Source: Jeotgalibacillus soli (GTDB taxonomy: Bacteria; Bacillota; Bacilli; Bacillales; Jeotgalibacillaceae). Taken from it: 64,000 nucleotides of DNA. A program made the translations under genes and the position numbers. Position 1 is the stretch's first letter. Every line of letters begins with the position of its first letter. Shown here piece after piece: positions 53,175 to 62,842 of the stretch. Where the stretch lies: the NCBI RefSeq assembly GCF_000829435.1, contig NZ_JXRP01000016.1, forward strand, positions 1 through 64,000, in the 5' to 3' direction. The notes beneath the pieces are model-generated. The model was given only the letters and a program-made list of their open reading frames with translations, was not told where the DNA came from and did not search any database.

Positions 53175-53262
53175 AGCTATGTTAAAGTCCATTGTTGATT
53201 TTTCGCGCGGCGTTGTTTGGAGCGGCTGCGTGCTACAATCAGCAGACACGTTTAACAGAGCC
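53175..53262 (-). repeat. Intergenic repeat family B (internally deleted, inverse)
   Basis: The complement begins GGCTCTGTTAAACG and ends ATCAACAATGGACTTTAACATAGCT, matching both ends of the 41514-41698 element but lacking about 100 bases of its GC-rich middle. Confidence 0.75.
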
Positions 53263-53268
53263 TTCTTA

Positions 53269-54285
53269 TTAAAAGTCTTTTAAAACAATTTTTCCAATGG
53301 TACTGCCTTCCTCAATCGCTGTATGGGCTTTCTTAAGCTGTTCAGCATTTATTGGAGATAATAGCTGTTTCAAGGTGGTGCGGATCTTTCCTTTGTCGAC
53401 AAGAGATGCAACTGAATTTAATAGCTCGTGCTGCTTGATCATCGTTGGAGTTTGATGCTTTGCTCGAGTAAACATAAATTCCCACGTGAAAGTAACGCTT
53501 TTATCTTTTAATGGATTAAGTGAAAGGGGCTGATCTGTCTCAACTATACTACAGATTGTACCTTCAGCTTCAATGGCTTCACTCATCGCTTCCCAGTGGG
53601 TATCCGTTGAATTTAAACAAAGAATATAAGGGATGTGGTCAAATCCAATATTCTTTAATTGAGTTGGAATTGATTCATGGTGATTGATCACATGATCTGC
53701 ACCAAGTTCCTTTACCCAATCTGTTGTTTCTTTTCGAGAGGCTGTTGAGATGACAGTCAAACCTGCCCACTTAGCAAGCTGGATTGCAATTGAACCAACA
53801 CCGCCGGCACCGCCGATGATAAGGATAGCTGGAGATTGATCACCTGTTGGAATTTGTGGAATTCTCATACGTTCAAATAATGCTTCCCATGCAGTAATCG
53901 TTGTTAAAGGAAGTGCAGCTGCTTCTTCGAAAGATAAGGATGAAGGCTTTTTACCAACAATTCGTTCATCAACCAGATGATACTCGCTGTATGTACCTGC
54001 ACGTGTGATATCGCCGGCATAATATACCTCATCTCCAGGCTGAAATAAGGTGCAATCCTCCCCGACAGCTTCAACAATTCCTGAAGCATCCCAGCCTATA
54101 ATCATCGGCTCTGATCCCTCCGCTTTTTTTGAATTGCGGATCTTTGTATCTACTGGATTCACAGAGATAGCTTGTATTGAAATTAGAAGGTCATGCCCTT
54201 TAGGAACAGGATTTTCAATTGTAAAATCGATTAAACTCTCTTCATTATTAATTGGCAAAGACTGAAAATATCCGACCGCTTTCAT
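53269..54285 (-). CDS. Zinc-type alcohol dehydrogenase-like / quinone oxidoreductase
   Basis: A 338-residue medium-chain dehydrogenase/reductase. The GroES-like N-terminal domain shows ISVNPVDTKIRNSKKA and GWDASGIVEAVGEDCTLFQPGDEVYYAG; the Rossmann fold has LIIGGAGGVGSIAIQLAKWAGLTVIST near 153-180. The Cys and His zinc ligands of true alcohol dehydrogenases are absent, as in quinone reductases. AAGGAGG precedes the ATG. NADPH-dependent reduction of quinones or enones is likely. Confidence 0.88.
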   Translation of the reverse strand: MKAVGYFQSLPINNEESLIDFTIENPVPKGHDLLISIQAISVNPVDTKIRNSKKAEGSEPMIIGWDASGIVEAVGEDCTLFQPGDEVYYAGDITRAGTYSEYHLVDERIVGKKPSSLSFEEAAALPLTTITAWEALFERMRIPQIPTGDQSPAILIIGGAGGVGSIAIQLAKWAGLTVISTASRKETTDWVKELGADHVINHHESIPTQLKNIGFDHIPYILCLNSTDTHWEAMSEAIEAEGTICSIVETDQPLSLNPLKDKSVTFTWEFMFTRAKHQTPTMIKQHELLNSVASLVDKGKIRTTLKQLLSPINAEQLKKAHTAIEEGSTIGKIVLKDF

Positions 54286-54527
54286 TAACCATTCCTCCTT
54301 GTATTTGTTTTGTTTTACTATACACTAAAAGCATTTGAACAGAAAAGCAGAATAGCTTGAGAAATAATCCTTTAGCCTGTATTTATTCTGAGTAAATTCT
54401 CGTATAATTCTTCTATTCGTGTAAAAAATGCGAAGATATAGCTCACCTTATGGGACGGAATTTTTCTCTTTTTGAAGAATAGAATTTTGTAGGGAGAGCT
54501 ATGTTAAATCATAATGAGGTGAGTTAT

Positions 54528-55355
54528 TTGGATTTATGGTCAATATTAGTTGGTATCATTTTGGGCATTGTAGAGGGATTGACGGAATTTGCTCCGGTAT
54601 CTTCAACAGGGCATATGATTATTGTGGATGATTTATGGTTAAATACTAAAGAGATTTTTTCACCGGGCGTTGCCAATACGTTCAAAATTGTCGTTCAGCT
54701 TGGATCCATTCTAGCGGTGATCGTTGTATTTTGGGATCGATTATGGTCATTGATTGGAGTAGGAAAAGCAGGAGCTGAGAAAGGACCTTCCTTAAGATTG
54801 CCAATGGTCATTGTAGGGTTAATTCCAGCGGCTGTGTTAGGCTTTATGTTTGAGGATTTTATTGATAAGCATTTATTTTCCATTGAAACGGTATTAATTG
54901 GTCTTATCGCTGGCTCTGTATTGATGATCGCGGCAGACATCATACATAAGAAAAGAAAGAATGTTACTCAAACTGTAGATCAGTTAACGTATCGTCAAGC
55001 ATTGATTGTAGGACTATTCCAATGTATAGCACTTTGGCCGGGTTTTTCTCGTTCAGGCTCCACGATTTCTGGAGGCGTTATTCTCGGCATTAGCCACCGA
55101 GCTTCCGCTGATTTTACATTTATCATGGCGGTACCGATTATGCTTGGCGCGAGTGCAGTATCGTTAGTGAAAAACTGGTCTTACATGACACCAGAAGTCA
55201 TTCCATTTTTTGTTGCAGGCTTTATAAGTGCATTTTTATTTGCACTGATTTCGATTCGCTTTTTCTTAACTTTAATTAGCAGAATACAGCTTGTACCGTT
55301 TGCGATCTACCGTCTTGTATTAGCGTTTGTGCTAATTGTGTTGGTATACATGTAA
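54528..55355 (+). CDS. uppP: Undecaprenyl-diphosphatase UppP (BacA)
   Basis: A 275-residue membrane phosphatase that recycles undecaprenyl pyrophosphate to the monophosphate lipid carrier for peptidoglycan synthesis and confers bacitracin tolerance. The conserved motifs are EGLTEFAPVSSTGHMIIV near 17-34 and PGFSRSGSTISGGVILG near 171-187. The TTG at 54528 (GAGGTG 6 bases upstream) gives the family N-terminus DLWSILVGIILGIVEG; an ATG at 54501 would add 9 residues. It is convergent with a DedA gene. Confidence 0.95.
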   Translation: MDLWSILVGIILGIVEGLTEFAPVSSTGHMIIVDDLWLNTKEIFSPGVANTFKIVVQLGSILAVIVVFWDRLWSLIGVGKAGAEKGPSLRLPMVIVGLIPAAVLGFMFEDFIDKHLFSIETVLIGLIAGSVLMIAADIIHKKRKNVTQTVDQLTYRQALIVGLFQCIALWPGFSRSGSTISGGVILGISHRASADFTFIMAVPIMLGASAVSLVKNWSYMTPEVIPFFVAGFISAFLFALISIRFFLTLISRIQLVPFAIYRLVLAFVLIVLVYM

Positions 55356-55400
55356 GTCAGGCTGCAATCTTAAGCACGGCCACTTTATTTCATGTTGAAT

Positions 55401-55449
55401 AAAAAAGACAAGGAGGGGCTGCCAGTTGGCAGTCTCTCCTTGTCTTTTA
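55401..55449. terminator. Bidirectional terminator between uppP and dedA
   Basis: AAAAGACAAGGAG / CTCCTTGTCTTTT outer stem plus inner CTGCCA/TGGCAG; serves both convergent genes. Confidence 0.9.
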
Positions 55450-56061
55450 TGCTGAATGCTTTTTTCTTTTACGAATATACCAAATAACAACGAGAATACC
55501 TGTCATTGCAATCAAGGCATAGGCAACGTTTGAATAAACATCCATAAAGGAAAGGATATCTTCCCATGACTCACCCAATCGAGCTCCTAAAATGACTAAT
55601 ATTGTATTCCATATGATCGTTCCAAGTGTAGTAAATACCAGGAATAAAATAAACGGCATGTTGGACATCCCGGCCGGAATGGAGATAAGGCTGCGAATCA
55701 GCGGCACCATACGACAGAAAAATACCGTCCAAATTCCGTAACGGTCAAACCAGGCATCTGCTTTATATAAATCTTCTCTTTTTAAACGGAGGATATTTCC
55801 ATAGCGGTCAATAATTTTTTCAAGCCGCTTAACGTCTACTAATAAGCCAAGACCATATAATGCAACAGCTCCAGCAACTGATCCGGCAGTTGAAGCGATG
55901 ATGACGCCTAAAACAGTTAAATCAGTTTGAGTCGTCATAAAACCACCAAAAGTTAAGATAACTTCTGAGGGAATGGGAGGGAAAAGGTTTTCAAGAGCAA
56001 TCATTAAGAAAATCCCGAAATATCCAAATTCCTCCATAAAAGATAAAATCCATTCTTGCAT
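55447..56061 (-). CDS. DedA-family membrane protein
   Basis: A 204-residue DedA (SNARE-associated/VTT) protein with about five membrane segments. Hallmarks are NLFPPIPSEVILTFGGF near 25-41, DRYGIWTVFFCRMVPLIRSLISIPAGMSNM near 105-135 (with the functional Arg residues) and a basic C-terminus. Some DedA proteins (Bacillus UptA) flip undecaprenyl phosphate back to the cytosol. Next to uppP this role is attractive, but DedA paralogues also handle other lipids. The start has GAAGGACAAGT upstream, a modest site. Confidence 0.88.
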   Translation of the reverse strand: MQEWILSFMEEFGYFGIFLMIALENLFPPIPSEVILTFGGFMTTQTDLTVLGVIIASTAGSVAGAVALYGLGLLVDVKRLEKIIDRYGNILRLKREDLYKADAWFDRYGIWTVFFCRMVPLIRSLISIPAGMSNMPFILFLVFTTLGTIIWNTILVILGARLGESWEDILSFMDVYSNVAYALIAMTGILVVIWYIRKRKKHSA

Positions 56062-56144
56062 ACTTGTCCTTCACGTCCTTTCCAATTGATTATACGTTAC
56101 AAATAAGGGAGGAACCACTTATGTAATAAAACGTAATGTTAAAT

Positions 56145-56975
56145 TTACAAATCGTTCTGCTGTTGTTCGATCGTTTGACATTCGTGTAATCGCTCAAGCA
56201 CTCGTCTTTTCTGATAAAGCATTGCACCGGTTTCAGCGATATCGTGAATCATCGTTCTGTTGGCAAAAGCCCCAAAGATCATACCTGCTATTGGAACAAG
56301 CTGAAATAGTTTCTTCCATCCGATTGAATCACGGTAGGTAAAGACAACTTCACGCCACCCTTGAAGCAGAGACATCATTTCCTTCGGACGTTCCTTTTGA
56401 TCGACAAGCGACATTAAATCGTTTAATACAGCTTGTTTTCCTATGATATCAGATGATGCAAATTGAAGGCATTTAATAATAAAAATTCGTTCTGTTTTTT
56501 CGGTTGGATCGTATCCATATGAGACCGCAATATCCTGCAAGGTTTTAAATGATAATCCTAATAACAGAGGGATGTCTGCAGCGAGTGTAAATAATCCGCC
56601 AATTCCAGTAGATGCACCCTGTGCAGTGGCAATATTCCCGCTGGACTGGCGGAGTCCTTTAGCTACTGTGTTCATGGTTTCAATTGAAACATGTTTAAAA
56701 TCTGCAAGGGCTTCAATCGCATGATTAGGCGTTTTATCATTAATTTTTTTAATGATGCCAGATTGATTTGTTAAATATTTTCCTCCATTTTGGACAAAGT
56801 GCCCGACCTCGTCTAACAAGAGGCCGATTTTTTCCTGAAGCTTTTGTGGTGTAAATCGGTCAAGCAGCTTGAAAGGCAGGCGGCTGACTTTTTCCCAAAA
56901 CCAAAGACCTCCTTGATCCTTTTCCCATTTTTCTATTGAGTCTAAATAGGCGTATAGCTCTACGCGAGATTCCAT
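56145..56975 (-). CDS. EcsC-family protein
   Basis: A 276-residue protein with the EcsC domain. It shows TPNHAIEALADFKHVSIETMN near residues 90-110, the glycine-rich hydrophobic stretch GASTGIGGLFTLAADIPLLLGLSFKTLQDIA near 129-159, YGYDPTEKTERIFIIKCLQFA, and a final VPIAGMIFGAFANRTMIHDIAETG. EcsC is named for the third gene of the ecs ABC transporter operon in B. subtilis; its function is undefined. GGGGA precedes the ATG. No Ecs transporter genes lie nearby. Confidence 0.88.
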   Translation of the reverse strand: MESRVELYAYLDSIEKWEKDQGGLWFWEKVSRLPFKLLDRFTPQKLQEKIGLLLDEVGHFVQNGGKYLTNQSGIIKKINDKTPNHAIEALADFKHVSIETMNTVAKGLRQSSGNIATAQGASTGIGGLFTLAADIPLLLGLSFKTLQDIAVSYGYDPTEKTERIFIIKCLQFASSDIIGKQAVLNDLMSLVDQKERPKEMMSLLQGWREVVFTYRDSIGWKKLFQLVPIAGMIFGAFANRTMIHDIAETGAMLYQKRRVLERLHECQTIEQQQNDL

Positions 56976-57148
56976 TTTATCATCCCCTATTTTATCTTTA
57001 TTAAAACTATTTAAATGAGGTAGAATATTTATTCAACTTTATCACTTTTTGAAAAAATCACCTAATATGGAGCTAATAAAAAGCAGTGCCTTGTGCTGAT
57101 TCCCCATGCAGGAGAAGATATTCAATTTAAGGATTCTAAATAGAAATA

Positions 57149-57182
57149 AAAAATCAAAGCTGTCAGCGCAGCTTTGATTTTT
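57149..57182 (-). terminator. Hairpin overlapping the end of the 98-residue gene
   Basis: AAATCAAAGCTG / CAGCTTTGATTT stem, 6-base loop, A-run to the left (T-run for the minus strand). The left arm and loop lie at and after the stop codon of the membrane protein. Confidence 0.8.
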
Positions 57183-57459
57183 TATTTACTTTACGTCCAT
57201 CCATCTTTTGAAGCAGCCAGACAAAAATGCCGCTCAATAATAAAACGATCCCGGTAAGAACGAGCATGGCATGAAGATAAAGAGTCAGGCTTGCAGCGTC
57301 GATACTAATGGAGGAAGCTAACGAACTTGTAATGGGATACAGCAGAATAGTTAGGGTCATAATTGCACCATATTTTAATCTTCTTTTAACTTGCTGCTGT
57401 GTTTTTCGAAGGGAGATAATGAGGACTATGAACCCAAGTCCAAATATAATGGTTTCCAT
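57163..57459 (-). CDS. Small membrane protein
   Basis: A 98-residue protein with three hydrophobic segments (about 3-18, 30-50 and 63-85) and a basic C-terminus (KMDGRKVNKKSKLR). AAGGAG lies 8 bases before the ATG. No family recognised. The last codons coincide with the right arm of its own terminator hairpin. Single gene. Confidence 0.7.
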   Translation of the reverse strand: METIIFGLGFIVLIISLRKTQQQVKRRLKYGAIMTLTILLYPITSSLASSISIDAASLTLYLHAMLVLTGIVLLLSGIFVWLLQKMDGRKVNKKSKLR

Positions 57460-57710
57460 AAAAAGGCTCCTTTAATAACAGTTATGTCTATTGTAGCATG
57501 AGTTAATTGGGAGAACGATAGAAAAAACCAGCATTCATTAAGCTTGATGTCCTAATAGATTTCAATTCACTTAAAACAAAACGCCATTAAACAAAATAAT
57601 CATGATACCGAAGGGGAGAGGAGGAATTCGTTTTATCTAACTTTAGCCGCATATAAAAGCGTGTATAATAAAATATCTTTCATGATCATGACCAGTCTAA
57701 AAAGTTATAT

Positions 57711-57742
57711 AAAAAACACCTTAGTAAAAGGGCTAAGGTGTC
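57711..57742 (-). terminator. Terminator of the SulP gene
   Basis: Minus strand: ACACCTTAG / CTAAGGTGT followed by TTTTTTATA. Confidence 0.88.
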
Positions 57743-57747
57743 TTACA

Positions 57748-59223
57748 TTAATGTTCTGAAGCTTTTGCCCTGGGCTTATCGTAAACAGACAAGCGTTCGA
57801 GGAGCTCCGAGCTGTCTTTGTTCAAGCCTGTAAGCGTTACTTTTACGCCTTGCTTTTTCATTTTTAAGGCGACTTTGTCAATCGTGTGAATGGCTGAATC
57901 ATCCCATAAATGGGCTCTAGAGAAGTTGAACTCAACGATTGTAATGCCATCTAAATCATAGTCAACAGCGTTCATAAATCCTGTAACGGAGGCAAAGAAT
58001 ATTTGGCCTTCAATTTGGTAATAAACTTTAGATGCTTCTGGTTCAATACGTTTATCTACGTAAACCTTAGAAATTTTAGCCGCAAAGAAAATAGCACTAA
58101 GCAGAACCCCTGCGAATACACCAAGAGAAAGATCATGCGTTAATACAACGGTTACGACGGTTACGATCATGACGGCTGCATCTGTTTTTGGGACTTTATG
58201 CAGACGAGCAACGGAGCCCCAGTCAAACGTTCCAATCGATACCATAATCATAACTCCGACCAGCACGGCCATTGGAATTTGGACGACCACATCATTTAAT
58301 AAAATGATTAATCCCATTAAAACAACCCCTGCAGTAAAGGAGGATAATCGACCGCGCCCGCCTGACTTTACATTAATGACGGCTTGTCCAATCATCGCAC
58401 AGCCTGCCATTCCGCCAAAGCACCCAGTTACCATATTCGCAATCCCTTGACCACGTGCTTCTTTATTTTTATCACTTGGTGTATCTGTCATATCATCGAC
58501 GATTTGAGCTGTAAGTAATGACTCAAGCAACCCAACGATCGCAAGTGAAATGGAATACGGAAGAATAATCATTAATGTTTCTAGATTAAAAGGAACATCA
58601 GGAATGAAAAACGATGGGAGTGCCTGTGTTAATGTTCCCATATCTCCAACTGTTTTGACTGAAATGCCAGTTGCCATAACAAAAACCGTAATGACAATGA
58701 TGGCGACGAGAGGGGAAGGGACTGCACGAAACACTCTAGGGAGCAAATAAATGATTCCTAAAGAAGCTGCTACAAGAGCGTACATAACCCAGGTAGCGTC
58801 CACAAATTGATCGAGCTGTGCCATGAAAATAAGAATAGCAAGCGCATTGACAAATCCAATCATCACGGAATTCGGAATGAACCTCATAAGCTTTCCAAGT
58901 TTCATTACACCCATGAAAAATTGAATGATTCCTGTTAAAATGGTAGCGGCGAATAAATACTGTAAGCCATGATCCGCCACAAGTGTAACCATCAGTAAGG
59001 CCATGGCGCCTGTTGCACCAGAAATCATCCCCGGTCTTCCGCCTACGAATGCAATAACGACAGCAATACAAAAGGCAGCATAAAGACCCACCATTGGATC
59101 GACTCCTGCGATAATGGAGAATGCGATGGCTTCGGGGATTAAAGCAAGTGCAACAAGAATTCCCGACATAATATCACCTCTGATATTACCGAACCATTCC
59201 TGTTTAAGTTGTTCTGTGAACAA
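57748..59223 (-). CDS. SulP-family anion permease with STAS domain
   Basis: A 491-residue inner-membrane transporter of the SulP (SLC26) family. The TM region (about 15-385) has [27 protein letters not shown] then GLYAAF, and [28 protein letters not shown] cytosolic STAS domain (about 410-490) shows [23 protein letters not shown]. Substrates in the family are sulfate, bicarbonate or dicarboxylates. TTG 59223 is chosen (GAGGTG 6 bases upstream) over ATG 59268. It is divergent from a universal stress protein gene, an association common in Bacillus. The 306-bp gap (59224-59529) is AT-rich, with no gene seen. Confidence 0.88.
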   Translation of the reverse strand: MFTEQLKQEWFGNIRGDIMSGILVALALIPEAIAFSIIAGVDPMVGLYAAFCIAVVIAFVGGRPGMISGATGAMALLMVTLVADHGLQYLFAATILTGIIQFFMGVMKLGKLMRFIPNSVMIGFVNALAILIFMAQLDQFVDATWVMYALVAASLGIIYLLPRVFRAVPSPLVAIIVITVFVMATGISVKTVGDMGTLTQALPSFFIPDVPFNLETLMIILPYSISLAIVGLLESLLTAQIVDDMTDTPSDKNKEARGQGIANMVTGCFGGMAGCAMIGQAVINVKSGGRGRLSSFTAGVVLMGLIILLNDVVVQIPMAVLVGVMIMVSIGTFDWGSVARLHKVPKTDAAVMIVTVVTVVLTHDLSLGVFAGVLLSAIFFAAKISKVYVDKRIEPEASKVYYQIEGQIFFASVTGFMNAVDYDLDGITIVEFNFSRAHLWDDSAIHTIDKVALKMKKQGVKVTLTGLNKDSSELLERLSVYDKPRAKASEH

Positions 59224-59529
59224 ATAAAACACCTCTTCCTTATTTAGTTGTATGATTTGACTTTTCACTCTCAGAAAAGTCGGGTCCGTTTATAACTGAA
59301 CGATTATAGCATAATAAAAAATAATAATAGAATGAATGAAAGCGTATAAATAATAGATATACTTTTAATATCTCTATTTATCTTCTTTTTTCTTATAAGT
59401 TCAAGAAAAAAATATTTTAAAAATAAAAGATTTTTCTGATAATAAGGATGAGGATCTACTCTTAAGCATGATACGATGAAATAGATTAATTCCTATTCAA
59501 AAGTAGTAGAAAGAAGAGGAGGTGTTTAC

Positions 59530-59949
59530 GTGTTTTAAAAAATTTTACTTGCTTCAGATGGATCAGTGCACGCTATCCGAGCGGTAGAAAAAACAGCTTA
59601 TCTAGCTTCAGTGATATCAGAAGCAACAGTAACTGTTCTCTATGTTGGTGGAAGTGAACAGTCAAAACCGGATGTCCTTTCTAACCAGAATTCTATTTCA
59701 ATTGAAGGAAAAAGAAAGGAACGCCTGCATAAAACAGAAGAGTTCTTGATTAAACAGGGAGTATCTTATTCAGTAACGATATAAAAAGGAGAACTAGGAC
59801 CGATAATTATAAACTATGCAAATCAAGAGCCGTATGATCTTGTTGTAATTGGAAGCAGCGGGTTAAACCGTTTACAAGAATTTGTGCTGGGCAGCGTAAG
59901 TCACAAAGTAGCGAAGCGAGTAGATTGTCCTGTTATGATTATTAAATAA
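59530..59949 (+). pseudogene. Universal stress protein (UspA) with two TAA codons
   Basis: A 139-codon UspA-family gene with a strong AGGAGGTG 5 bases before its GTG start. The frame is interrupted by TAA at codon 3 (59536-59538), where family members read MFKKILLASDGS, and again at codon 85 (59782-59784) in SVTI-KGELGPII. Otherwise it is intact: LLASDGSVHAIRAVEKTAYLA, the ATP-binding VVIGSSGLNRLQEFVLGSVSHKVAKR and VDCPVMIIK. Both changes are single-base. It cannot be made unless TAA is read through, so it is a fresh pseudogene or a sequence error. Confidence 0.85.
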
Positions 59950-59984
59950 AACAAACTGCCTATAATACTCGGCAGTTTGTTTTT
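59947..59984. terminator. Bidirectional terminator
   Basis: AAAACAAACTGCC / GGCAGTTTGTTTT stem with A- and T-runs, between the UspA pseudogene and the convergent CDF gene. Confidence 0.9.
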
Positions 59985-60852
59985 ACAGATCCGGTTCAAT
60001 ATGCACGTGAACCTGGCAATAAGGGTGGTTTTGCTTAACTTTTTGTTCAATTTTCTCAGTAATATCATGGCTTTCAATGACATTTAAATTTGGATCAACC
60101 GTGATCGTTAAATCAATAAAAATGATGTTGCCATGTGAACGTCCTTTAATATCCTGAATCGATCGGATACCTGGAATGTCGTGAATGCTTTCGGTAATGG
60201 TATCTACCTCTCCACGATCAAAACCGTCCGTGAGGGTATGAATGGCATCTTTAAAAATGGTAATGGCTGTTTTTAAAATGATGGCACCCACAATGAACGC
60301 GGCTAATGGATCCAGCCAGGAAAAACCGGCAATACTCCCGAAGATCCCAATGGATGCACCGATACTGACTAGTGCATCTGCTCGATTATCCTGAGCGGCC
60401 GCAAATAGAGAGGAGCTATTAATGCTTTTCGATAAATTTAAGTTATATCGGTAGACAACAAACATAATACCAGCGCTTAATATTGCCACCCATCCTGCTA
60501 GAATTGTTGGCGGCTCAGCTGCACCACCTTCTAGTAATACGCTGCCGGCTTGAACAAGAACCTGTATAGCGACGACTGTCATAATAAAAGCAGCAATTAA
60601 AGTCGCAATGGATTCCGCTCTCATATGTCCATAGTGATGGTTTTGATCAGGTGGTTTGCGAGAAATTTTTAACCCAATTAATACAGCTACTGAAACAACG
60701 ACATCTGTTGTATTGTTCAGACCGTCTGCTCGCAAGGCTTCAGAACCTGTTAGGGTACCCACGATCAACTTCATAACAGCAAGAGCAATGTATGTAAATA
60801 TACTAATCCATGCTCCTCGTTCTCCACGTTTTAAATTATCATAAAGATCCAT
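59983..60852 (-). CDS. Cation diffusion facilitator (CDF) transporter
   Basis: A 289-residue metal/proton antiporter exporting Zn, Mn, Co or Fe. It has six TM segments (to about residue 200) with metal-site Asp pairs in LRADGLNNTTDVVVSVAVLIGLK near 42-64 and DNRADALVSIGASIGIFGS near 156-174, and a His-containing HHYGHMRAES loop. A cytosolic dimerisation domain follows (about 210-289), ending HPYCQVHVHIEPDL. GGAGG lies 7 bases before the ATG. Single gene. The metal cannot be assigned. Confidence 0.92.
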   Translation of the reverse strand: MDLYDNLKRGERGAWISIFTYIALAVMKLIVGTLTGSEALRADGLNNTTDVVVSVAVLIGLKISRKPPDQNHHYGHMRAESIATLIAAFIMTVVAIQVLVQAGSVLLEGGAAEPPTILAGWVAILSAGIMFVVYRYNLNLSKSINSSSLFAAAQDNRADALVSIGASIGIFGSIAGFSWLDPLAAFIVGAIILKTAITIFKDAIHTLTDGFDRGEVDTITESIHDIPGIRSIQDIKGRSHGNIIFIDLTITVDPNLNVIESHDITEKIEQKVKQNHPYCQVHVHIEPDL

Positions 60853-61075
60853 GGGAAGACCTCCAATTTCTTTACTATCAGCGTTTATTCCGGAAAATTA
60901 TTTCCCTAAAGTAGAGTATCAGATGAACAGGTAGTGGGTCTAGAGCAACGTTGTAACCTTATGCCATGCTTATTGTAAAGGTAAAAATAAGTTGAGCATA
61001 GGCAAATGAAATCTGAAAAATCGGGAAATAATAGGCTGATTTTTGTCAGTATGATCAAGAATAAATCAGCTCATA

Positions 61076-61121
61076 CAAAAAGAGATACAAAAAGAGAAGA
61101 TTCTCATTTCTGTATCTCTTA
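61076..61121 (-). terminator. Terminator of the glucosidase gene
   Basis: Minus strand: AGAGATACA / TGTATCTCT outer stem around an inner GAGAA/TTCTC hairpin, followed by TTTTTGTAT. The gap 60853-61075 shows no gene. Confidence 0.75.
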
Positions 61122-61129
61122 TAAATTGA

Positions 61130-62821
61130 TTATTTTTTAGACTTCAGCTTATAGACACGTGCTTCGTACGGTCGTAAAACAATCGTATCAGTTGGGCCGT
61201 GATCATCCACCGGCAAGTTATGAAGGATTAAATCTTCACTCGAAAAAGTGATGCCATCTTCGTCGATAAGGGCGTCCTTTATTGATAAATTAGTAATGAT
61301 TACCACTTGTTCTTCGTCAAGTGTACGGGTGTAGGCGTAGATTTGGTGGTGATCAGGCAAAAGTAAATCATATATTCCATACGTGAAAATATTTTCATTC
61401 TTTTTCAGGCGGATCATTTTTTTGTAAAAGGATAATATTGACTGTTCATCTTGTTCCTGAGCTTTGACATTGATCGTTTTATAATTAGGATTTACCTTCA
61501 TCCATGGTGCTGCATTTGAAAATCCTGCATTTTTATCAGAAGACCATTGCATTGGCGTGCGACTGTTATCTCTTGAAGAAGCCCATAACATACGCATAAT
61601 ATCGTTATGAGGGACACCTTCTTCTGTGCGTATACGATACAGGTTCTTCGCTGAGACATCATCATAATCATCAATGGAGTCAAATTGCACATTGGTCATT
61701 CCAATTTCCTGGCCTTGGTAAATGAAAGGTGTTCCTTGCATGAGGAAATACATTGCAGCCATAGAGGTTGCACTTTCATACCAATATTGATCATCATTCC
61801 CCCAAGTAGAAACAACGCGAGGCTTATCATGATTTTCAATGAATAGAGCATTCCAGCCTTTGTTTTCTAGCCCTTTTTGCCAGGTGCTTAGCACATTTTT
61901 CAATTCAACAATATCTAGATTAAGGTTTGTTTCTGCATCCCAGAGCCCAAGATGTTCAAATTGGAATATCATATCCATTTTCCCATGCTCTTCACCGACC
62001 CAGAGGTCCGCCTCATTAACGGTTACTCCATTAGCTTCACCAACGGTCATTACATCGTATTTAGCATAGGTGCTGTTCTTAAATTCCTCTAATAACTCAT
62101 GAATCCCTTCTTGATTCATATGCATATCGAAGGAGGAAACATATTTTTTCTTTTTCGGATTTGGCATGTCTGGAAACCCAGCTCTTTTTTTAATATGGCT
62201 GACGGCATCAATACGGAAGCCATCAATTCCTTTTCCAAGCCACCAGTTGACCATATCGTATATGGCTTGACGTGCTTCAGGATTTTCCCAATTTACATCA
62301 GGCTGCTTTGTTGAAAAAACGTGCAAGTAATATTGATCCGTTTTTTTATCGTATTCCCATGCAGAACCGCCAAAAATACTTTCCCAATTGTTTGGTTCAG
62401 CCATTGTTTTTCCTTTTTTATTTTTTTTCCCGTCTCTCCAAATATACCAATCACGTTTTGGATTGTCTTTTGATGAGCGAGACTCGACGAACCATTTATG
62501 TTCATCGCTGGTATGGTTAGGAACGAAGTCCAGGATGAGCTTCATTTCACGTTTATGTACTTCTGAAAGAAGGTGATCAAAATCTTCCATCGTACCAAAA
62601 TCTCCCATTATTGCTTGATAATCAGAGATATCGTACCCATTATCATCGTTAGGAGATTGATACATTGGACAAATCCAAATTATATCGATTCCAAGATCTT
62701 TAACATAGTCCAGTCTTTGAATGATGCCCTGTAAATCACCGATTCCATCTCCGTTAGAATCTTGAAAACTACGAGGGTAGATTTGATACCCAACAGCTTC
62801 TTTCCACCAATTTTTTTTCAT
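61130..62821 (-). CDS. GH13 alpha-glucosidase (oligo-1,6-glucosidase type)
   Basis: A 563-residue cytosolic GH13 enzyme, close to MalL and oligo-1,6-glucosidase length. The opening WWKEAVGYQIYPRSFQDSNGDG is typical. Conserved regions are LILDFVPNHTSDEH near 98-111, GIDGFRIDAVSH (nucleophile Asp near 199), MTVGEANG (acid/base Glu near 257) and IENHDKPRVVS. It hydrolyses isomaltose-type or maltose-type oligosaccharides. GGAGGTG lies 6 bases before ATG 62821. A LacI-type palindrome overlaps the promoter region. No transporter or regulator gene is adjacent. Trehalose-6-phosphate hydrolase is a less likely alternative. Confidence 0.9.
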   Translation of the reverse strand: MKKNWWKEAVGYQIYPRSFQDSNGDGIGDLQGIIQRLDYVKDLGIDIIWICPMYQSPNDDNGYDISDYQAIMGDFGTMEDFDHLLSEVHKREMKLILDFVPNHTSDEHKWFVESRSSKDNPKRDWYIWRDGKKNKKGKTMAEPNNWESIFGGSAWEYDKKTDQYYLHVFSTKQPDVNWENPEARQAIYDMVNWWLGKGIDGFRIDAVSHIKKRAGFPDMPNPKKKKYVSSFDMHMNQEGIHELLEEFKNSTYAKYDVMTVGEANGVTVNEADLWVGEEHGKMDMIFQFEHLGLWDAETNLNLDIVELKNVLSTWQKGLENKGWNALFIENHDKPRVVSTWGNDDQYWYESATSMAAMYFLMQGTPFIYQGQEIGMTNVQFDSIDDYDDVSAKNLYRIRTEEGVPHNDIMRMLWASSRDNSRTPMQWSSDKNAGFSNAAPWMKVNPNYKTINVKAQEQDEQSILSFYKKMIRLKKNENIFTYGIYDLLLPDHHQIYAYTRTLDEEQVVIITNLSIKDALIDEDGITFSSEDLILHNLPVDDHGPTDTIVLRPYEARVYKLKSKK

Positions 62822-62842
62822 GGTGCACCTCCATCTAAACAT

